64,000 bases of DNA from Pectobacterium aroidearum (GTDB lineage: Bacteria; Pseudomonadota; Gammaproteobacteria; Enterobacterales; Enterobacteriaceae): assembly GCF_041228105.1 (NCBI RefSeq), contig NZ_CP166097.1, positions 5,208,001-5,272,000 on the forward strand, given 5' to 3'. The translations under genes and the position numbers were made by a program. Shown here piece by piece: positions 22,942 to 34,835 of this stretch. The first letter of the stretch is position 1. Every line of letters starts with the position of its first letter. The notes beneath the pieces are model-generated. The model had not been told where the DNA came from. It saw only the letters and a list, made by a program, of their open reading frames with translations, and made no database searches.

Positions 22942-23412
22942 GTGAATATTAATGCAACAATCCTCGGCCAGGCCATTGCGTTCGTCCTGTTTGTCTGGTT
23001 CTGCATGAAGTATGTATGGCCGCCGATGATGGCAGCCATCGAGAAACGTCAGAAAGAAATTGCTGACGGTCTGGCTTCTGCTGAACGTGCCAAAAAAGAT
23101 TTGAACTTGGCTCAGGCCAATGCGACAGATCAACTGAAGAAAGCCAAAGCGGATGCTCAGGTTATCATCGAGCAGGCGAACAAACGCCGTGCTCAGATCC
23201 TGGATGAGGCGAAAGCTGAAGCGGAAGCTGAACGTAACAAGATTGTGGCGCAGGCGCAGGCTGAAATCGAAGCCGAACGTAAACGCGCTCGTGAAGAGCT
23301 GCGTAAGCAAGTTGCCGTATTGGCGATTGCCGGTGCCGAGAAAATTATTGAACGTTCCGTGGATGAAGCTGCTAACAGCGACATCGTTGATAAACTGGTC
23401 GCTGAACTGTAA
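22942..23412 (+). CDS. atpF: F1Fo ATP synthase subunit b
   Basis: Peripheral stalk subunit, 156 aa, starting at GTG 22942. One N-terminal membrane helix (about 5-24) precedes a long charged right-handed coiled coil rich in Ala/Glu/Arg/Lys (about 30-150) that dimerises and reaches F1. It lies 63 nt after atpE and 14 nt before atpH. Confidence 0.97.
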
Positions 23413-23426
23413 GGAGGGAGGGGCTG

Positions 23427-23960
23427 ATGTCTGAATTTGTCACGGTAGCTCGCCCCTACGCCAAAGCAGCTTTTGACTTTGCGGTTGAGAATCAGGCCTT
23501 GGATCGCTGGCAGAACATGCTGGCGTTTTCGGCCGAAGTAGCGCGCAATGAACAAATTGCCGAATTGCTTTCTGGTGCAGTAGCACCGATTGAGCTGGCG
23601 AAAACGTTCATTGCCGTTTGTGGTGATCAACTTGATGAAGCCGGTCAGAACCTGATTAAGGTGATGGCCGAGAACGGACGTTTACCGGTGCTTCCTGAAG
23701 TACTGGAACAATTTATTCAACTGCGGGCAGCACTGGAATCGACGGTTGACGTCGATGTGATTTCTGCCAACACGTTGAGTGAGCAGCAGCTGTCGAAGAT
23801 CGCTGCCGCTATGGAAAAACGTCTGTCACGCAAAGTGAAGCTGAATTGCAAAATTGATAAGTCTGTCATGGCCGGCGTGGTTATCCGCGCGGGCGACATG
23901 GTGATAGATGGCAGCATTCGCGGTCGTCTGGAACGTCTGGCAGACGTCTTGCAGTCTTAA
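23427..23960 (+). CDS. atpH: F1Fo ATP synthase subunit delta
   Basis: Stalk subunit (177 aa) linking b2 to the top of the alpha3beta3 head. The N-terminal helical domain begins [16 protein letters not shown], the family signature. The C-terminal part contains the conserved [21 protein letters not shown] at about 150-170. A strong GGAGG site precedes the ATG. Confidence 0.97.
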
Positions 23961-23972
23961 GGGGACTGGAGC

Positions 23973-25514
23973 ATGCAACTGAATTCCACCGAAATCAGCG
24001 AACTGATCAAGCAGCGCATTGCTCAGTTCAATGTGGTGAGCGAAGCTCACAATGAAGGTACTATTGTTTCCGTCAGTGACGGAATCATCCGCGTCCACGG
24101 TCTGGCAGACGTGATGCAGGGGGAGATGATCTCTCTGCCGGGTAACCGTTATGCGATCGCACTGAACCTGGAGCGCGACTCCGTTGGTGCGGTAGTCATG
24201 GGCCCGTATGCGGATCTGGCTGAAGGCATGAAAGTAAAATGCACCGGCCGTATTCTTGAAGTTCCGGTTGGCCGTGGCCTGTTAGGTCGTGTGGTCAACA
24301 CGCTGGGCGCACCGATTGACGGTAAAGGCGCACTGGATCACGACGGTTTCTCTGCGGTTGAAGCGATTGCGCCTGGCGTTATCGAACGTCAGTCCGTTGA
24401 TGAGCCAGTACAAACGGGCTATAAGTCCGTTGACGCCATGATTCCAATCGGTCGTGGTCAGCGTGAGCTGATTATCGGTGACCGTCAGACGGGTAAAACC
24501 GCTCTGGCTATCGACGCCATCATCAACCAGCGTGATTCCGGCATCAAATGTGTGTACGTCGCTATCGGCCAGAAAGCCTCCACGATTTCTAACGTGGTGC
24601 GTAAACTGGAAGAGCATGGCGCACTGGAAAACACCATTGTCGTTGTCGCTACCGCGTCTGAGTCTGCTGCTCTGCAATATCTGGCACCGTATGCCGGTTG
24701 TGCGATGGGCGAGTACTTCCGTGACCGCGGTGAAGATGCGCTGATTATTTATGATGACCTGTCCAAACAGGCCGTTGCTTATCGTCAGATTTCTCTGCTG
24801 CTCCGTCGTCCGCCAGGCCGTGAAGCTTATCCTGGTGACGTTTTCTATCTCCACTCCCGTTTGCTGGAGCGTGCATCGCGTGTTAACGCTGATTACGTTG
24901 AAGCATTCACCAAGGGTGAAGTGAAGGGGAAAACCGGTTCGTTGACCGCTCTGCCGATCATCGAAACCCAAGCGGGTGACGTTTCTGCGTTCGTTCCGAC
25001 CAACGTAATTTCTATTACCGATGGTCAGATCTTCCTGGAATCCAACCTGTTTAACGCCGGTATTCGTCCTGCGGTTAACCCAGGGATCTCCGTATCCCGT
25101 GTGGGTGGTGCAGCACAGACCAAGATCATGAAGAAACTGTCCGGTGGTATTCGTACCGCACTGGCACAGTACCGCGAGCTGGCAGCATTCTCTCAGTTTG
25201 CGTCCGATCTTGATGATGCAACCCGTAAGCAGTTGAGCCACGGTCAGAAAGTGACCGAGCTGTTGAAACAGAAACAGTATGCGCCGATGTCTGTCGCACA
25301 GCAGTCTCTGGTTCTGTTTGCGGCAGAACGTGGTTATCTGGAAGATGTTGAGCTGTCGAAAGTCGGTAGCTTTGAAGCGGCACTGCTGGCTTACGCCGAT
25401 CGTGAGCATGGCGAACTTCTGCAACAAATCGACCAGACTGGCGCTTATAACGATGAGATCGAGGGCAAATTTAAAGGCATCCTCGATACTTTTAAGGCAA
25501 CCCAGTCCTGGTAA
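23973..25514 (+). CDS. atpA: F1Fo ATP synthase subunit alpha
   Basis: Non-catalytic nucleotide-binding subunit, 513 aa as in E. coli. Walker A GDRQTGKT is at residues 169-176, the Walker B region is [17 protein letters not shown], and the alpha/beta signature is [13 protein letters not shown]. The N-terminal 20 residues bind delta. The long antisense frame across this gene (458 codons) is a codon-bias mirror. Confidence 0.98.
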   Translation: MQLNSTEISELIKQRIAQFNVVSEAHNEGTIVSVSDGIIRVHGLADVMQGEMISLPGNRYAIALNLERDSVGAVVMGPYADLAEGMKVKCTGRILEVPVGRGLLGRVVNTLGAPIDGKGALDHDGFSAVEAIAPGVIERQSVDEPVQTGYKSVDAMIPIGRGQRELIIGDRQTGKTALAIDAIINQRDSGIKCVYVAIGQKASTISNVVRKLEEHGALENTIVVVATASESAALQYLAPYAGCAMGEYFRDRGEDALIIYDDLSKQAVAYRQISLLLRRPPGREAYPGDVFYLHSRLLERASRVNADYVEAFTKGEVKGKTGSLTALPIIETQAGDVSAFVPTNVISITDGQIFLESNLFNAGIRPAVNPGISVSRVGGAAQTKIMKKLSGGIRTALAQYRELAAFSQFASDLDDATRKQLSHGQKVTELLKQKQYAPMSVAQQSLVLFAAERGYLEDVELSKVGSFEAALLAYADREHGELLQQIDQTGAYNDEIEGKFKGILDTFKATQSW

Positions 25515-25566
25515 CGCCCGGTGGCCTGCTGTAAAGCAGGCCGCAAGGCTTTGAGGAGAAGCAAAG

Positions 25567-27860
<2,294 letters not shown>

Positions 27861-27879
27861 CGCCTTGTAGGAGGGTGAC

Positions 27880-28299
27880 ATGGCTATGACTTACCATCTG
27901 GATGTCGTGAGTGCAGAACAGCAAATGTTCTCCGGTCTGGTGCAGAAGATCCAGGTAACGGGGAGCGAAGGCGAACTGGGTATTTATCCGGGACATGCCC
28001 CTCTGCTTACTGCCATTAAACCTGGTATGGTTCGTATCGTTAAGCAGCACGGTGAGGAAGAGTATATTTATCTTTCTGGCGGCATCCTTGAGGTGCAGCC
28101 GAATACCGTTACCGTACTGTCTGATACCGCAATCCGTGGGCAGGATCTGGATGAAGCTCGTGCGCTGGAAGCTAAACGCAAAGCTGAAGATCATATCCGT
28201 AATTCGCATGGTGATGTGGATTATGCTCAGGCTTCAGCAGAGCTGAGCAAAGCGATTGCGAAGCTGCGCGTTATCGAGCTGACCAGAAAAGCGATGTAA
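27880..28299 (+). CDS. atpC: F1Fo ATP synthase subunit epsilon
   Basis: Rotor subunit and intrinsic inhibitor, 139 aa. An N-terminal beta-sandwich (about 1-86, with [17 protein letters not shown]) precedes two C-terminal helices whose extended form blocks hydrolysis. Last gene of the operon; a strong hairpin terminator follows 21 nt after the stop. Confidence 0.97.
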   Translation: MAMTYHLDVVSAEQQMFSGLVQKIQVTGSEGELGIYPGHAPLLTAIKPGMVRIVKQHGEEEYIYLSGGILEVQPNTVTVLSDTAIRGQDLDEARALEAKRKAEDHIRNSHGDVDYAQASAELSKAIAKLRVIELTRKAM

Positions 28300-28320
28300 C
28301 AGATAAGCTTGCAATGATTG

Positions 28321-28353
28321 AAGGCCAGTCAGTTCACACTGACTGGCCTTTTT
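28321..28353 (+). terminator. atp operon terminator
   Basis: AAGGCCAGTCAGT and ACTGACTGGCCTT form a perfect 13-bp stem around TCAC, followed by TTT. Intrinsic terminator for atpIBEFHAGDC. Confidence 0.92.
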
Positions 28354-28534
28354 GCATTTAAGGTGATGCCTCTTTCCTGCCTGCCTTCACAGATTCACCT
28401 CTTAGTTACATTTTTATGCAGACTAAGAGATGGTTTCGTGCGCGATAATTTCGCCATTTTCATGCTATTCCGTATCACGCGCCCGACGCAGGGACGCTCA
28501 GTCGCCGCCGCCCTGCGAACCCTGGCTTCCGGCT

Positions 28535-28668
28535 AAATTATGCCGCTACGCGGTACCTTCGTCGGTATCAGGCTTAACGGACCGCTTGCGACACGTTCCT
28601 GACGTGGCGCAAGCTTTCGCAGCGTCCATGCTGCTCATCCTAAGCCTGCTATCTCCTCAGCATAATTT
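28535..28668. repeat. nested inverted-repeat element downstream of atpC
   Basis: In the 414-bp gap between atpC and the pectate lyase, three inverted pairs are nested. AAATTATGC (28535-28543) pairs with GCATAATTT (28660-28668). CAGGCTTA (28569-28576) pairs with TAAGCCTG (28641-28648). GCTTGCG plus CACGT (28584-28596) pairs with ACGTG plus CGCAAGC (28602-28614). Together they can fold into one long hairpin. No coding capacity is evident, and 28354-28534 shows nothing else recognisable apart from GCAGGG/CCCTGC flanking a GC-rich patch near 28490-28520. No second copy was seen in the window. Confidence 0.65.
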
Positions 28669-28713
28669 TTTGCGCCGGATAATGGCAAAATCTGTGGTGC
28701 TCTCTGCACAAAC

Positions 28714-30948
28714 TTATTTTTTCTTCAGGAAGTCGCCAAGTACCAGATTGCCTTTGGCATCACGCGTAAACGTTTCAGGGATGGTTACCGACACGAAATT
28801 ATTTACTGTGATTTCCTTACCTTGCGCGTTAACAGAGCGGTCGCCTTTGATGAAGTAGTTGGTGTTATCGATACTGCCGACAACCGCATCATCATATTTA
28901 CCCGCTTTGGTTTTCAGCGACATGTTGTTCTTGAAGACGCCTTGTTTTTCCGGGCCAGAGTAAGGGCTTGGACGGAAAATAAAGTTAAAGCGTTCGTTAT
29001 CTAACGCAATGTTATTTTCAACGATCAAGGCGCCAGGGTTGAAGTTGTCGGTGAAACCATCAAGTTTGTTACCCACAGCAATGCTGTTTTTAACCTGATG
29101 CGCCACTGGCTGACCTTCCCCACCCATTTTGAAGCCGTTGCTGGTGTTGTTCATGGCAATTGAGTTCTCGATCACCACAACGCCGTTTGCGCCGTCTTCG
29201 ATTTTGTTAAACAGGTCGAAGCCGTCATCGACGTTATTGTGCGAGAACGCGCCGCGAATCACGTTGCCTTCACCGACACGCATTTTCACCGCGAAACCGT
29301 CGGCGTTAATTTTGCCTGGATCCTGATTACTGTGAGATTCTGAGTTCAGGATCAGGTTATGGCTGGCCCACAGCGGTCTGCCTACATCGGCCGTCGAGGT
29401 CACCTGAATACCAGTATCGTCAGCGTGGTGCGCTATAACGCGTTCGATGGTGTTGTAGCTTCCCTCGATACGGAACGGTTTCTCGGTGATTTCAATCCCT
29501 TTAACATGCCAATGGCTCGCTTTCAGTTGCAGGCCGTGAATGACGGCTTTATTGCCGACAGCAAACAGATTCTTGACGGCTTTTTGCTGGCCGCTGGCAC
29601 TGACAGGGATTTCAGACGCGCTGTAATCGCCATCGTTGAGCCAAATGGTGCCGCCTGCTGGTAGAGCGGCGACGGCGCTGGCTAAATCGAGCGGGGCATT
29701 TTTACTGCCGTCATTACTGGCTGAACCTTGTGGCGAAACATACAGATTTTTAGCGTCTGCGTAAGCCACTCTTTCAACTTTCAATGTGCTCTCTTTTACC
29801 GCTTTATCATCCCCTTCCACAGGCTGGTAGGCTATCTTGAATTCAGCACCGTTGCCGGCAATTTTCGCTGGCAGAGAGAAGGTCTCTCCTGCTTTTATCT
29901 GCTTAGCATCACCCAGAGATTTACCGTCTTGTGAAACCGCGATCGTGCCGTTGTAATTGGCTTTGGCCTGCACGACATAGTGTTCGCTGGTGGTTTTAGG
30001 CGATGACATCACCTGAAGTAAAGGATCGTAGTCCTTAGCTTTAAACGCCGGTGAAGCTTTGGTTTGTGCTGGCGTGGTGGTCAACTGTGCATTGCTGACG
30101 GTGATTTTGGCGTTACGGGAGGCAAAGAAACCGACGTAGTAATGGTCTTTATCCAGCTTGGTGACGACGTCCGCGCCTTTGACTTCTTTCGATACCCAGT
30201 TATCTGTGCCTTTCGGTGCATAAGAGGTGATGAAGCCATCGTTGGTACGCTCCAGTTTCAGGCGGAACGTCGGCGTTTGCTCCAGATTCACATTTTCCTG
30301 ATAGCTGGTTTTGGTAATTTTCGCGCCCGCATTACCCCACGGCTGCGTCACGCCATTGCGCAAAATAGCCTGTAGTTTAATTTCGGTATGAGACTTTTTA
30401 TCCTGCGTCATGATGGCGTTCATCACCATGTTGGACGCGGCAGGGAACTCTTCATACCCTTCTTTCAGCGGATTCTGACGCGGTACGCCAATAATATCGC
30501 GCACCAGAATTCCCGCTCCTTCCTGAGCCGCGGGCTTGGCGCCGTTTTCTGGCCCAAACTGTTCCACGGTAATATCAGACTGAAGCGTAAAATTCACATT
30601 GGCAGGCAGTTGCGTATAGAAGAACGTCAGCCCGTCATGGGTGTTGGCAATCTTTCCGCCACGGCTCTCAATCGTGATGGGGGCGGACAAATCAGCGTTA
30701 TCCCCTGGGGCTAATTTCTTGCCGTTAATGGTGACGTCGTTGACACCAATCTTTTCCGGCAGGACATTGGATGAAAAGTTTACGTCTGTTGACTGACCAA
30801 AGGCGATACCGTGCCAGACTGGCGTTGATTCTGTCGCGGCGTGTGTGCTGAAGCTGAAAAGTAATGCATTCGTCAACGCGACGGCTGCGAGGCGTGAAGA
30901 ACGGTGTTTCCGTAAAGAATGACATTTTGGTGAAGAACAACGTTTCAT
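28714..30948 (-). CDS. pelX: exported pectate lyase, polysaccharide lyase family 9 (PelX-like)
   Basis: Large exported pectate lyase (744 aa) cleaving polygalacturonate by beta-elimination. A basic, unusually long signal peptide (about 1-38) ends STHA before ATESTPVWHG. An N-terminal beta-rich region (about 40-400) precedes the PL9 right-handed parallel beta-helix, starting near LYVSPQGSASNDGSKNAPLD. Repeated turns include HADDTGIQVTS, NADGFAVKM, NVDDGFDLFNK and NTSNGFKMGG, with the Asp-rich calcium-binding pattern of this family. The domain order fits Dickeya PelX, an exo-acting periplasmic pectate lyase; exo action here is inference. A KdgR-type box lies 46 bp upstream. The gene is divergent from glmU, a position not occupied in E. 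coli. Confidence 0.85.
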   Translation of the reverse strand: MKRCSSPKCHSLRKHRSSRLAAVALTNALLFSFSTHAATESTPVWHGIAFGQSTDVNFSSNVLPEKIGVNDVTINGKKLAPGDNADLSAPITIESRGGKIANTHDGLTFFYTQLPANVNFTLQSDITVEQFGPENGAKPAAQEGAGILVRDIIGVPRQNPLKEGYEEFPAASNMVMNAIMTQDKKSHTEIKLQAILRNGVTQPWGNAGAKITKTSYQENVNLEQTPTFRLKLERTNDGFITSYAPKGTDNWVSKEVKGADVVTKLDKDHYYVGFFASRNAKITVSNAQLTTTPAQTKASPAFKAKDYDPLLQVMSSPKTTSEHYVVQAKANYNGTIAVSQDGKSLGDAKQIKAGETFSLPAKIAGNGAEFKIAYQPVEGDDKAVKESTLKVERVAYADAKNLYVSPQGSASNDGSKNAPLDLASAVAALPAGGTIWLNDGDYSASEIPVSASGQQKAVKNLFAVGNKAVIHGLQLKASHWHVKGIEITEKPFRIEGSYNTIERVIAHHADDTGIQVTSTADVGRPLWASHNLILNSESHSNQDPGKINADGFAVKMRVGEGNVIRGAFSHNNVDDGFDLFNKIEDGANGVVVIENSIAMNNTSNGFKMGGEGQPVAHQVKNSIAVGNKLDGFTDNFNPGALIVENNIALDNERFNFIFRPSPYSGPEKQGVFKNNMSLKTKAGKYDDAVVGSIDNTNYFIKGDRSVNAQGKEITVNNFVSVTIPETFTRDAKGNLVLGDFLKKK

Positions 30949-31262
30949 TGTGTCTCCTTCGTTATTGAATTATTCGCCCGCGTATATTGCTATAAATGAA
31001 ACGCTGTTTCTTTTGTGTGTGTCACAAATGGAAATACTTAAAAATAAAGTCTGTTTTTTATGAAACCCTGTGCCATTTCTGTTGTTGGGGACATCACACT
31101 CTCGCCATAGGTATTCATCGTTTTGTGCGAGATTTTCAGAAAAAACTCACCAAAAAGTATCCGCGTTATGCATGAGTTTCGGTAAACTCTGGTTATTCAT
31201 GCCGTAACAGGCTAGCCATTTTTATTCTTGCGGAGCGATGGCTTCGCACTGTCAGGATGCTT
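30949..31262. promoter_or_regulatory. pelX-glmU divergent control region
   Basis: This 314-bp AT-rich gap contains the pelX KdgR-type operator and promoters for both genes. GTGTCACAAAT at 31019-31029 resembles one half of a CRP site, which is common upstream of pel genes; its other half is poor. No gene is seen. Confidence 0.5.
30995..31014 (-). promoter_or_regulatory. KdgR-type operator upstream of pelX
   Basis: AATGAAACGCTGTTTCTTTT closely matches the KdgR box, in which TGAAA and TTTCA-like arms flank a short centre. KdgR represses pectinolysis genes in soft-rot bacteria until pectin breakdown products appear. Its position between promoter region and start fits repression. Confidence 0.75.
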
Positions 31263-32633
31263 ATGTCAAATAGTGCTATGAGTGTGGTGATCCTTGCTGC
31301 GGGTAAGGGAACCCGTATGTATTCCGACCTTCCTAAGGTGTTACACAAACTGGCAGGTAAGCCGATGGTTCAGCACGTCATTGATGCCGCAATGACGACA
31401 GGCGCACAGCACGTTCATTTGGTATATGGTCACGGCGGCGATTTGTTAAAGCATGAATTGACCGATCCGGCATTGAATTGGGTGCTACAGGCTGAACAGT
31501 TGGGAACTGGCCATGCGATGCAGCAAGCTGCCCCTTATTTTGCCGATGATGAAGATATCCTGATGCTATATGGCGATGTGCCGCTAATTTCGTCGCAAAC
31601 GCTGGGGCGTTTACGTCAAGCTAAGCCGCAGGGCGGTATCGGTCTGTTGACGGTGAAATTGGACGATCCAACGGGCTATGGGCGGATTGTGCGTGAAAAC
31701 GGTGCTGTAGTCGGGATCGTTGAGCACAAAGATGCCAGTGAAGAACAGCGCCAAATTAACGAGATCAATACCGGAATTTTGATTGCGAACGGTAAGGATC
31801 TGAAGCGTTGGTTAAGCCAATTGAATAACAACAACGCACAGGGCGAGTTTTATATCACCGATATCATTGCGATGGCAGCGGAAGAAGGCCAGTGTGTTGA
31901 GGCGGTTCATCCTGAACGGTTGAGCGAAGTGGAAGGCGTTAATAATCGCCTGCAACTGTCGGCCTTGGAGCGGGTTTATCAGCGTGAACAGGCGGATAGA
32001 CTGCTGCTGGCTGGTGTCATGCTGCTCGATCCGGCACGGTTTGATCTGCGTGGCGAACTGACTCATGGTCGTGATGTGGTGATTGATGTCAATGTTGTCG
32101 TGGAAGGCAATGTTAAGCTAGGCAACCGGGTGAAAATCGGTGCGGGCTGTGTGATCAAAAACAGTATTATTGGCGACGACTGTGAGATCAGTCCTTACTC
32201 TGTGTTGGAAGACGCTGTATTAGACGCTGAGTGTACCGTTGGTCCGTTTGCCCGCTTGCGTCCGGGGTCGGAACTAGCTGAAGGTGCGCATGTTGGCAAT
32301 TTTGTCGAACTGAAAAAGGCGCGCTTGGGCAAAGGATCAAAAGCCGGTCATCTTAGCTATTTGGGTGATGCGGATATCGGTTCCGGTGTTAATATTGGCG
32401 CGGGAACGATCACCTGCAATTATGACGGTGCGAATAAACACAAGACGGTAATTGGTGATGACGTGTTTGTCGGTTCTGATAGTCAACTGGTGGCGCCCGT
32501 TAGCGTAGCCAACGGCGCGACAATCGGCGCGGGAACGACCGTCACGCACGATGTGGCGGAGAATGAGCTGGTGGTCGGCCGCGTGAAACAGCGGCATATT
32601 TCCGGCTGGCAGCGTCCGGTGAAGAAGAAATAG
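31263..32633 (+). CDS. glmU: bifunctional GlcNAc-1-P uridyltransferase / GlcN-1-P acetyltransferase GlmU
   Basis: Cytoplasmic enzyme (456 aa) making UDP-GlcNAc for peptidoglycan, LPS and, here, PNAG. The N-terminal pyrophosphorylase domain has LAAGKGTRM at residues 11-19. The C-terminal left-handed beta-helix (about 250-456) contains hexapeptide repeats and [17 protein letters not shown]. The ATG at 31263 was chosen because CAGGA is 5 nt upstream; an ATG two codons earlier (31257) is also possible. It is co-transcribed with glmS. Confidence 0.96.
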   Translation: MSNSAMSVVILAAGKGTRMYSDLPKVLHKLAGKPMVQHVIDAAMTTGAQHVHLVYGHGGDLLKHELTDPALNWVLQAEQLGTGHAMQQAAPYFADDEDILMLYGDVPLISSQTLGRLRQAKPQGGIGLLTVKLDDPTGYGRIVRENGAVVGIVEHKDASEEQRQINEINTGILIANGKDLKRWLSQLNNNNAQGEFYITDIIAMAAEEGQCVEAVHPERLSEVEGVNNRLQLSALERVYQREQADRLLLAGVMLLDPARFDLRGELTHGRDVVIDVNVVVEGNVKLGNRVKIGAGCVIKNSIIGDDCEISPYSVLEDAVLDAECTVGPFARLRPGSELAEGAHVGNFVELKKARLGKGSKAGHLSYLGDADIGSGVNIGAGTITCNYDGANKHKTVIGDDVFVGSDSQLVAPVSVANGATIGAGTTVTHDVAENELVVGRVKQRHISGWQRPVKKK

Positions 32634-32642
32634 TTATGCTAT

Positions 32643-32663
32643 GCCTCCGCACACGGCGGAGGC
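32643..32663 (+). terminator. hairpin in the glmU-glmS spacer
   Basis: GCCTCCGC (32643-32650) and GCGGAGGC (32656-32663) form an 8-bp GC stem with loop ACACG, followed by GGTTTTG. It may be an attenuator or processing/stabilising structure in the 202-nt spacer. In E. coli the glmUS message is cut in this spacer and glmS is then activated by the sRNA GlmZ; a GlmZ site could not be assigned by eye. Confidence 0.6.
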
Positions 32664-32835
32664 GGTTTTGTCCTGTACGTTGGCTGCTCCCCTGTATTGG
32701 TCGAGCCCAGAGTACAGAACAAAACATAATAATCCCCAACTCTCTACAAGGCTCGGGGAACCCGGAAAAACCGGAACAATCAGGTCTAAGACATCCCTGG
32801 TGACACAATATGTCACTTTTATAGGAATACCATCG

Positions 32836-34668
32836 ATGTGTGGAATTGTAGGCGCAGTTGCGCAACGTGATGTTGCTGAAATTTTGTTGGAAGGTTTACG
32901 TCGTCTTGAGTATCGCGGCTATGACTCTGCGGGGTTAGCGGTTGTTGATAGCGAAGGCAACGTCGCCCGTTTACGCCGTCTGGGGAAAGTACAGGTACTG
33001 TCTCAGGCTGCTGAAGAAAGCGATCTGCACGGCGGTACGGGGATTGCCCATACCCGCTGGGCAACGCACGGCGAACCTTCTGAAGAGAACGCTCACCCGC
33101 ATGTTTCTGAACATATCACCATCGTCCATAACGGCATTATCGAAAACCACGAACCGCTGCGCGAACTGATGATCGGCCGCGGCTATCGTTTTGTTTCTGA
33201 AACCGATACGGAAGTGGTCGCCCATTTGGTTCATTTTGAACAGAAGCAAAACGGTGGAACGCTGGTTGAGGTGGTTAAGCGTGTGATCCCACAGCTGCGC
33301 GGTGCGTATGGCATGGTGGTGTTGGATAACCGCGATCCAAGCGTACTGGTTGCTGCTCGCTCTGGTAGCCCGCTGGTGATTGGCCGTGGTGTTGGTGAGA
33401 ACTTCATTGCTTCCGATCAGCTGGCGCTATTGCCTGTGACGCGTCGCTTTATGTTCCTGGAAGAAGGCGACGTGGCGGAAATCACCCGCCGTGACGTGCG
33501 CGTGTTTGATAAATCCGGCCAACTTGCCACACGCGAAGAAATCGAATCAAAAGTGAATTACGATGCCGGTGACAAAGGCGCGTATCGTCACTACATGCAG
33601 AAAGAGATCTACGAACAGCCGATGGCAATCAAGAACACCCTTGAAGGGCGTTTCAGTCACGGCGAGATCAATCTTTCTGAATTAGGCCCGAAAGCGGATG
33701 AACTGCTGGCGAAGGTTGAGCACGTTCAGATTATCGCCTGCGGGACGTCCTACAACTCCGGCATGGTTTCCCGCTACTGGTTTGAAGCGCTGGCGGGGAT
33801 TCCGTGCGACGTAGAAATCGCCTCAGAATTCCGCTACCGCAAACCAGCGGTACGTAAGAACAGCCTGATGATTACCCTGTCTCAATCCGGCGAAACGGCG
33901 GATACGCTGGCGGCGCTGCGCTTGTCCAAAGAACTGGGCTATCTGGGTTCTCTGGCTATTTGTAACGTGGCGGGTTCCTCTCTGGTGCGTGAATCCGATC
34001 TGGCGCTGATGACCAAAGCGGGCGTAGAGATTGGTGTGGCCTCGACCAAAGCCTTCACCACCCAGCTTACCGTTCTGCTGATGCTGGTGGCGCGCGTTGG
34101 CCGTCTGCGCGGCATGGATGCGCAGATTGAGCATGATATCGTTCATGGTTTGCAGGCGCTGCCAGCGCGTATTGAGCAGATGCTGTCTCAGGACAAACTC
34201 ATCGAATCTCTGGCAGAAGGTTTCTCTGATAAGCACCATGCGCTGTTCCTTGGCCGTGGCGATCAGTATCCGATCGCGATGGAAGGCGCGCTGAAGCTGA
34301 AAGAGATCTCTTACATCCACGCTGAAGCCTATGCAGCAGGCGAGCTGAAACACGGCCCGCTGGCGTTGATTGATGCGGATATGCCGGTTGTGGTGGTGGC
34401 ACCGAACAACGAACTGTTGGAGAAATTGAAATCCAACATCGAAGAAGTTCGGGCGCGCGGCGGTGAGCTGTATGTCTTTGCTGATGAAGATGCCGGTTTC
34501 ACCAGCAGCGAAAATATGAAAATTATTCCGCTGCCGCATATCGAAGAAGTGATTGCGCCAATCTTCTATACGGTGCCGTTGCAGCTGCTGTCTTATCACG
34601 TTGCGCTGATTAAAGGCACTGACGTTGATCAGCCACGCAATCTGGCGAAATCAGTTACTGTTGAGTAA
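32836..34668 (+). CDS. glmS: glutamine-fructose-6-phosphate aminotransferase GlmS
   Basis: Cytoplasmic first enzyme of amino-sugar synthesis (610 aa), converting fructose-6-P and glutamine to glucosamine-6-P. The start at 32836 gives MCGIVGAV, in which Met removal exposes the catalytic Cys1; the longer frame from 32641 would abolish this. The glutaminase domain (1-240) and two SIS sugar-isomerase domains (motifs CGTSYNSG and SQSGETADT) are complete. The 3' end NLAKSVTVE encodes the Tn7 TnsD target in other bacteria. Confidence 0.97.
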   Translation: MCGIVGAVAQRDVAEILLEGLRRLEYRGYDSAGLAVVDSEGNVARLRRLGKVQVLSQAAEESDLHGGTGIAHTRWATHGEPSEENAHPHVSEHITIVHNGIIENHEPLRELMIGRGYRFVSETDTEVVAHLVHFEQKQNGGTLVEVVKRVIPQLRGAYGMVVLDNRDPSVLVAARSGSPLVIGRGVGENFIASDQLALLPVTRRFMFLEEGDVAEITRRDVRVFDKSGQLATREEIESKVNYDAGDKGAYRHYMQKEIYEQPMAIKNTLEGRFSHGEINLSELGPKADELLAKVEHVQIIACGTSYNSGMVSRYWFEALAGIPCDVEIASEFRYRKPAVRKNSLMITLSQSGETADTLAALRLSKELGYLGSLAICNVAGSSLVRESDLALMTKAGVEIGVASTKAFTTQLTVLLMLVARVGRLRGMDAQIEHDIVHGLQALPARIEQMLSQDKLIESLAEGFSDKHHALFLGRGDQYPIAMEGALKLKEISYIHAEAYAAGELKHGPLALIDADMPVVVVAPNNELLEKLKSNIEEVRARGGELYVFADEDAGFTSSENMKIIPLPHIEEVIAPIFYTVPLQLLSYHVALIKGTDVDQPRNLAKSVTVE

Positions 34669-34695
34669 TTTTTAAAGAATGAAGGTAAGTAGCCT
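34640..34695. other. putative attTn7 site at the glmS 3' end
   Basis: The last glmS codons (CAATCTGGCGAAATCAGTTA) correspond to the conserved TnsD-binding region of attTn7. Tn7 normally inserts about 25 bp beyond the stop. No Tn7 end repeats or tns genes are seen, so the site appears empty. Assigned by analogy. Confidence 0.6.
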
Positions 34696-34722
34696 TGGCG
34701 CTATTTACCTTCGTTTATTTTT
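34681..34722 (+). terminator. glmS terminator
   Basis: GAAGGTAA (34681-34688) and TTACCTTC (34705-34712) form an 8-bp stem, with TAGC/GCTA extending it inside, followed by GTTTATTTTTTA. Intrinsic terminator for glmUS. Confidence 0.8.
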
Positions 34723-34835
34723 TATATCACCACCCATTTTCTATACTCCACTCTTTTTACGCTCACTGAACTCTCCTCATTAAAATTTATTCGGTATATT
34801 GGTTTACCCATATTGAATACTGACTCGTTCTTAAT

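Noticed and set aside
33823..34599. 258-codon minus-strand frame across glmS
   Set aside because: Antisense shadow of glmS with no domain or start context.
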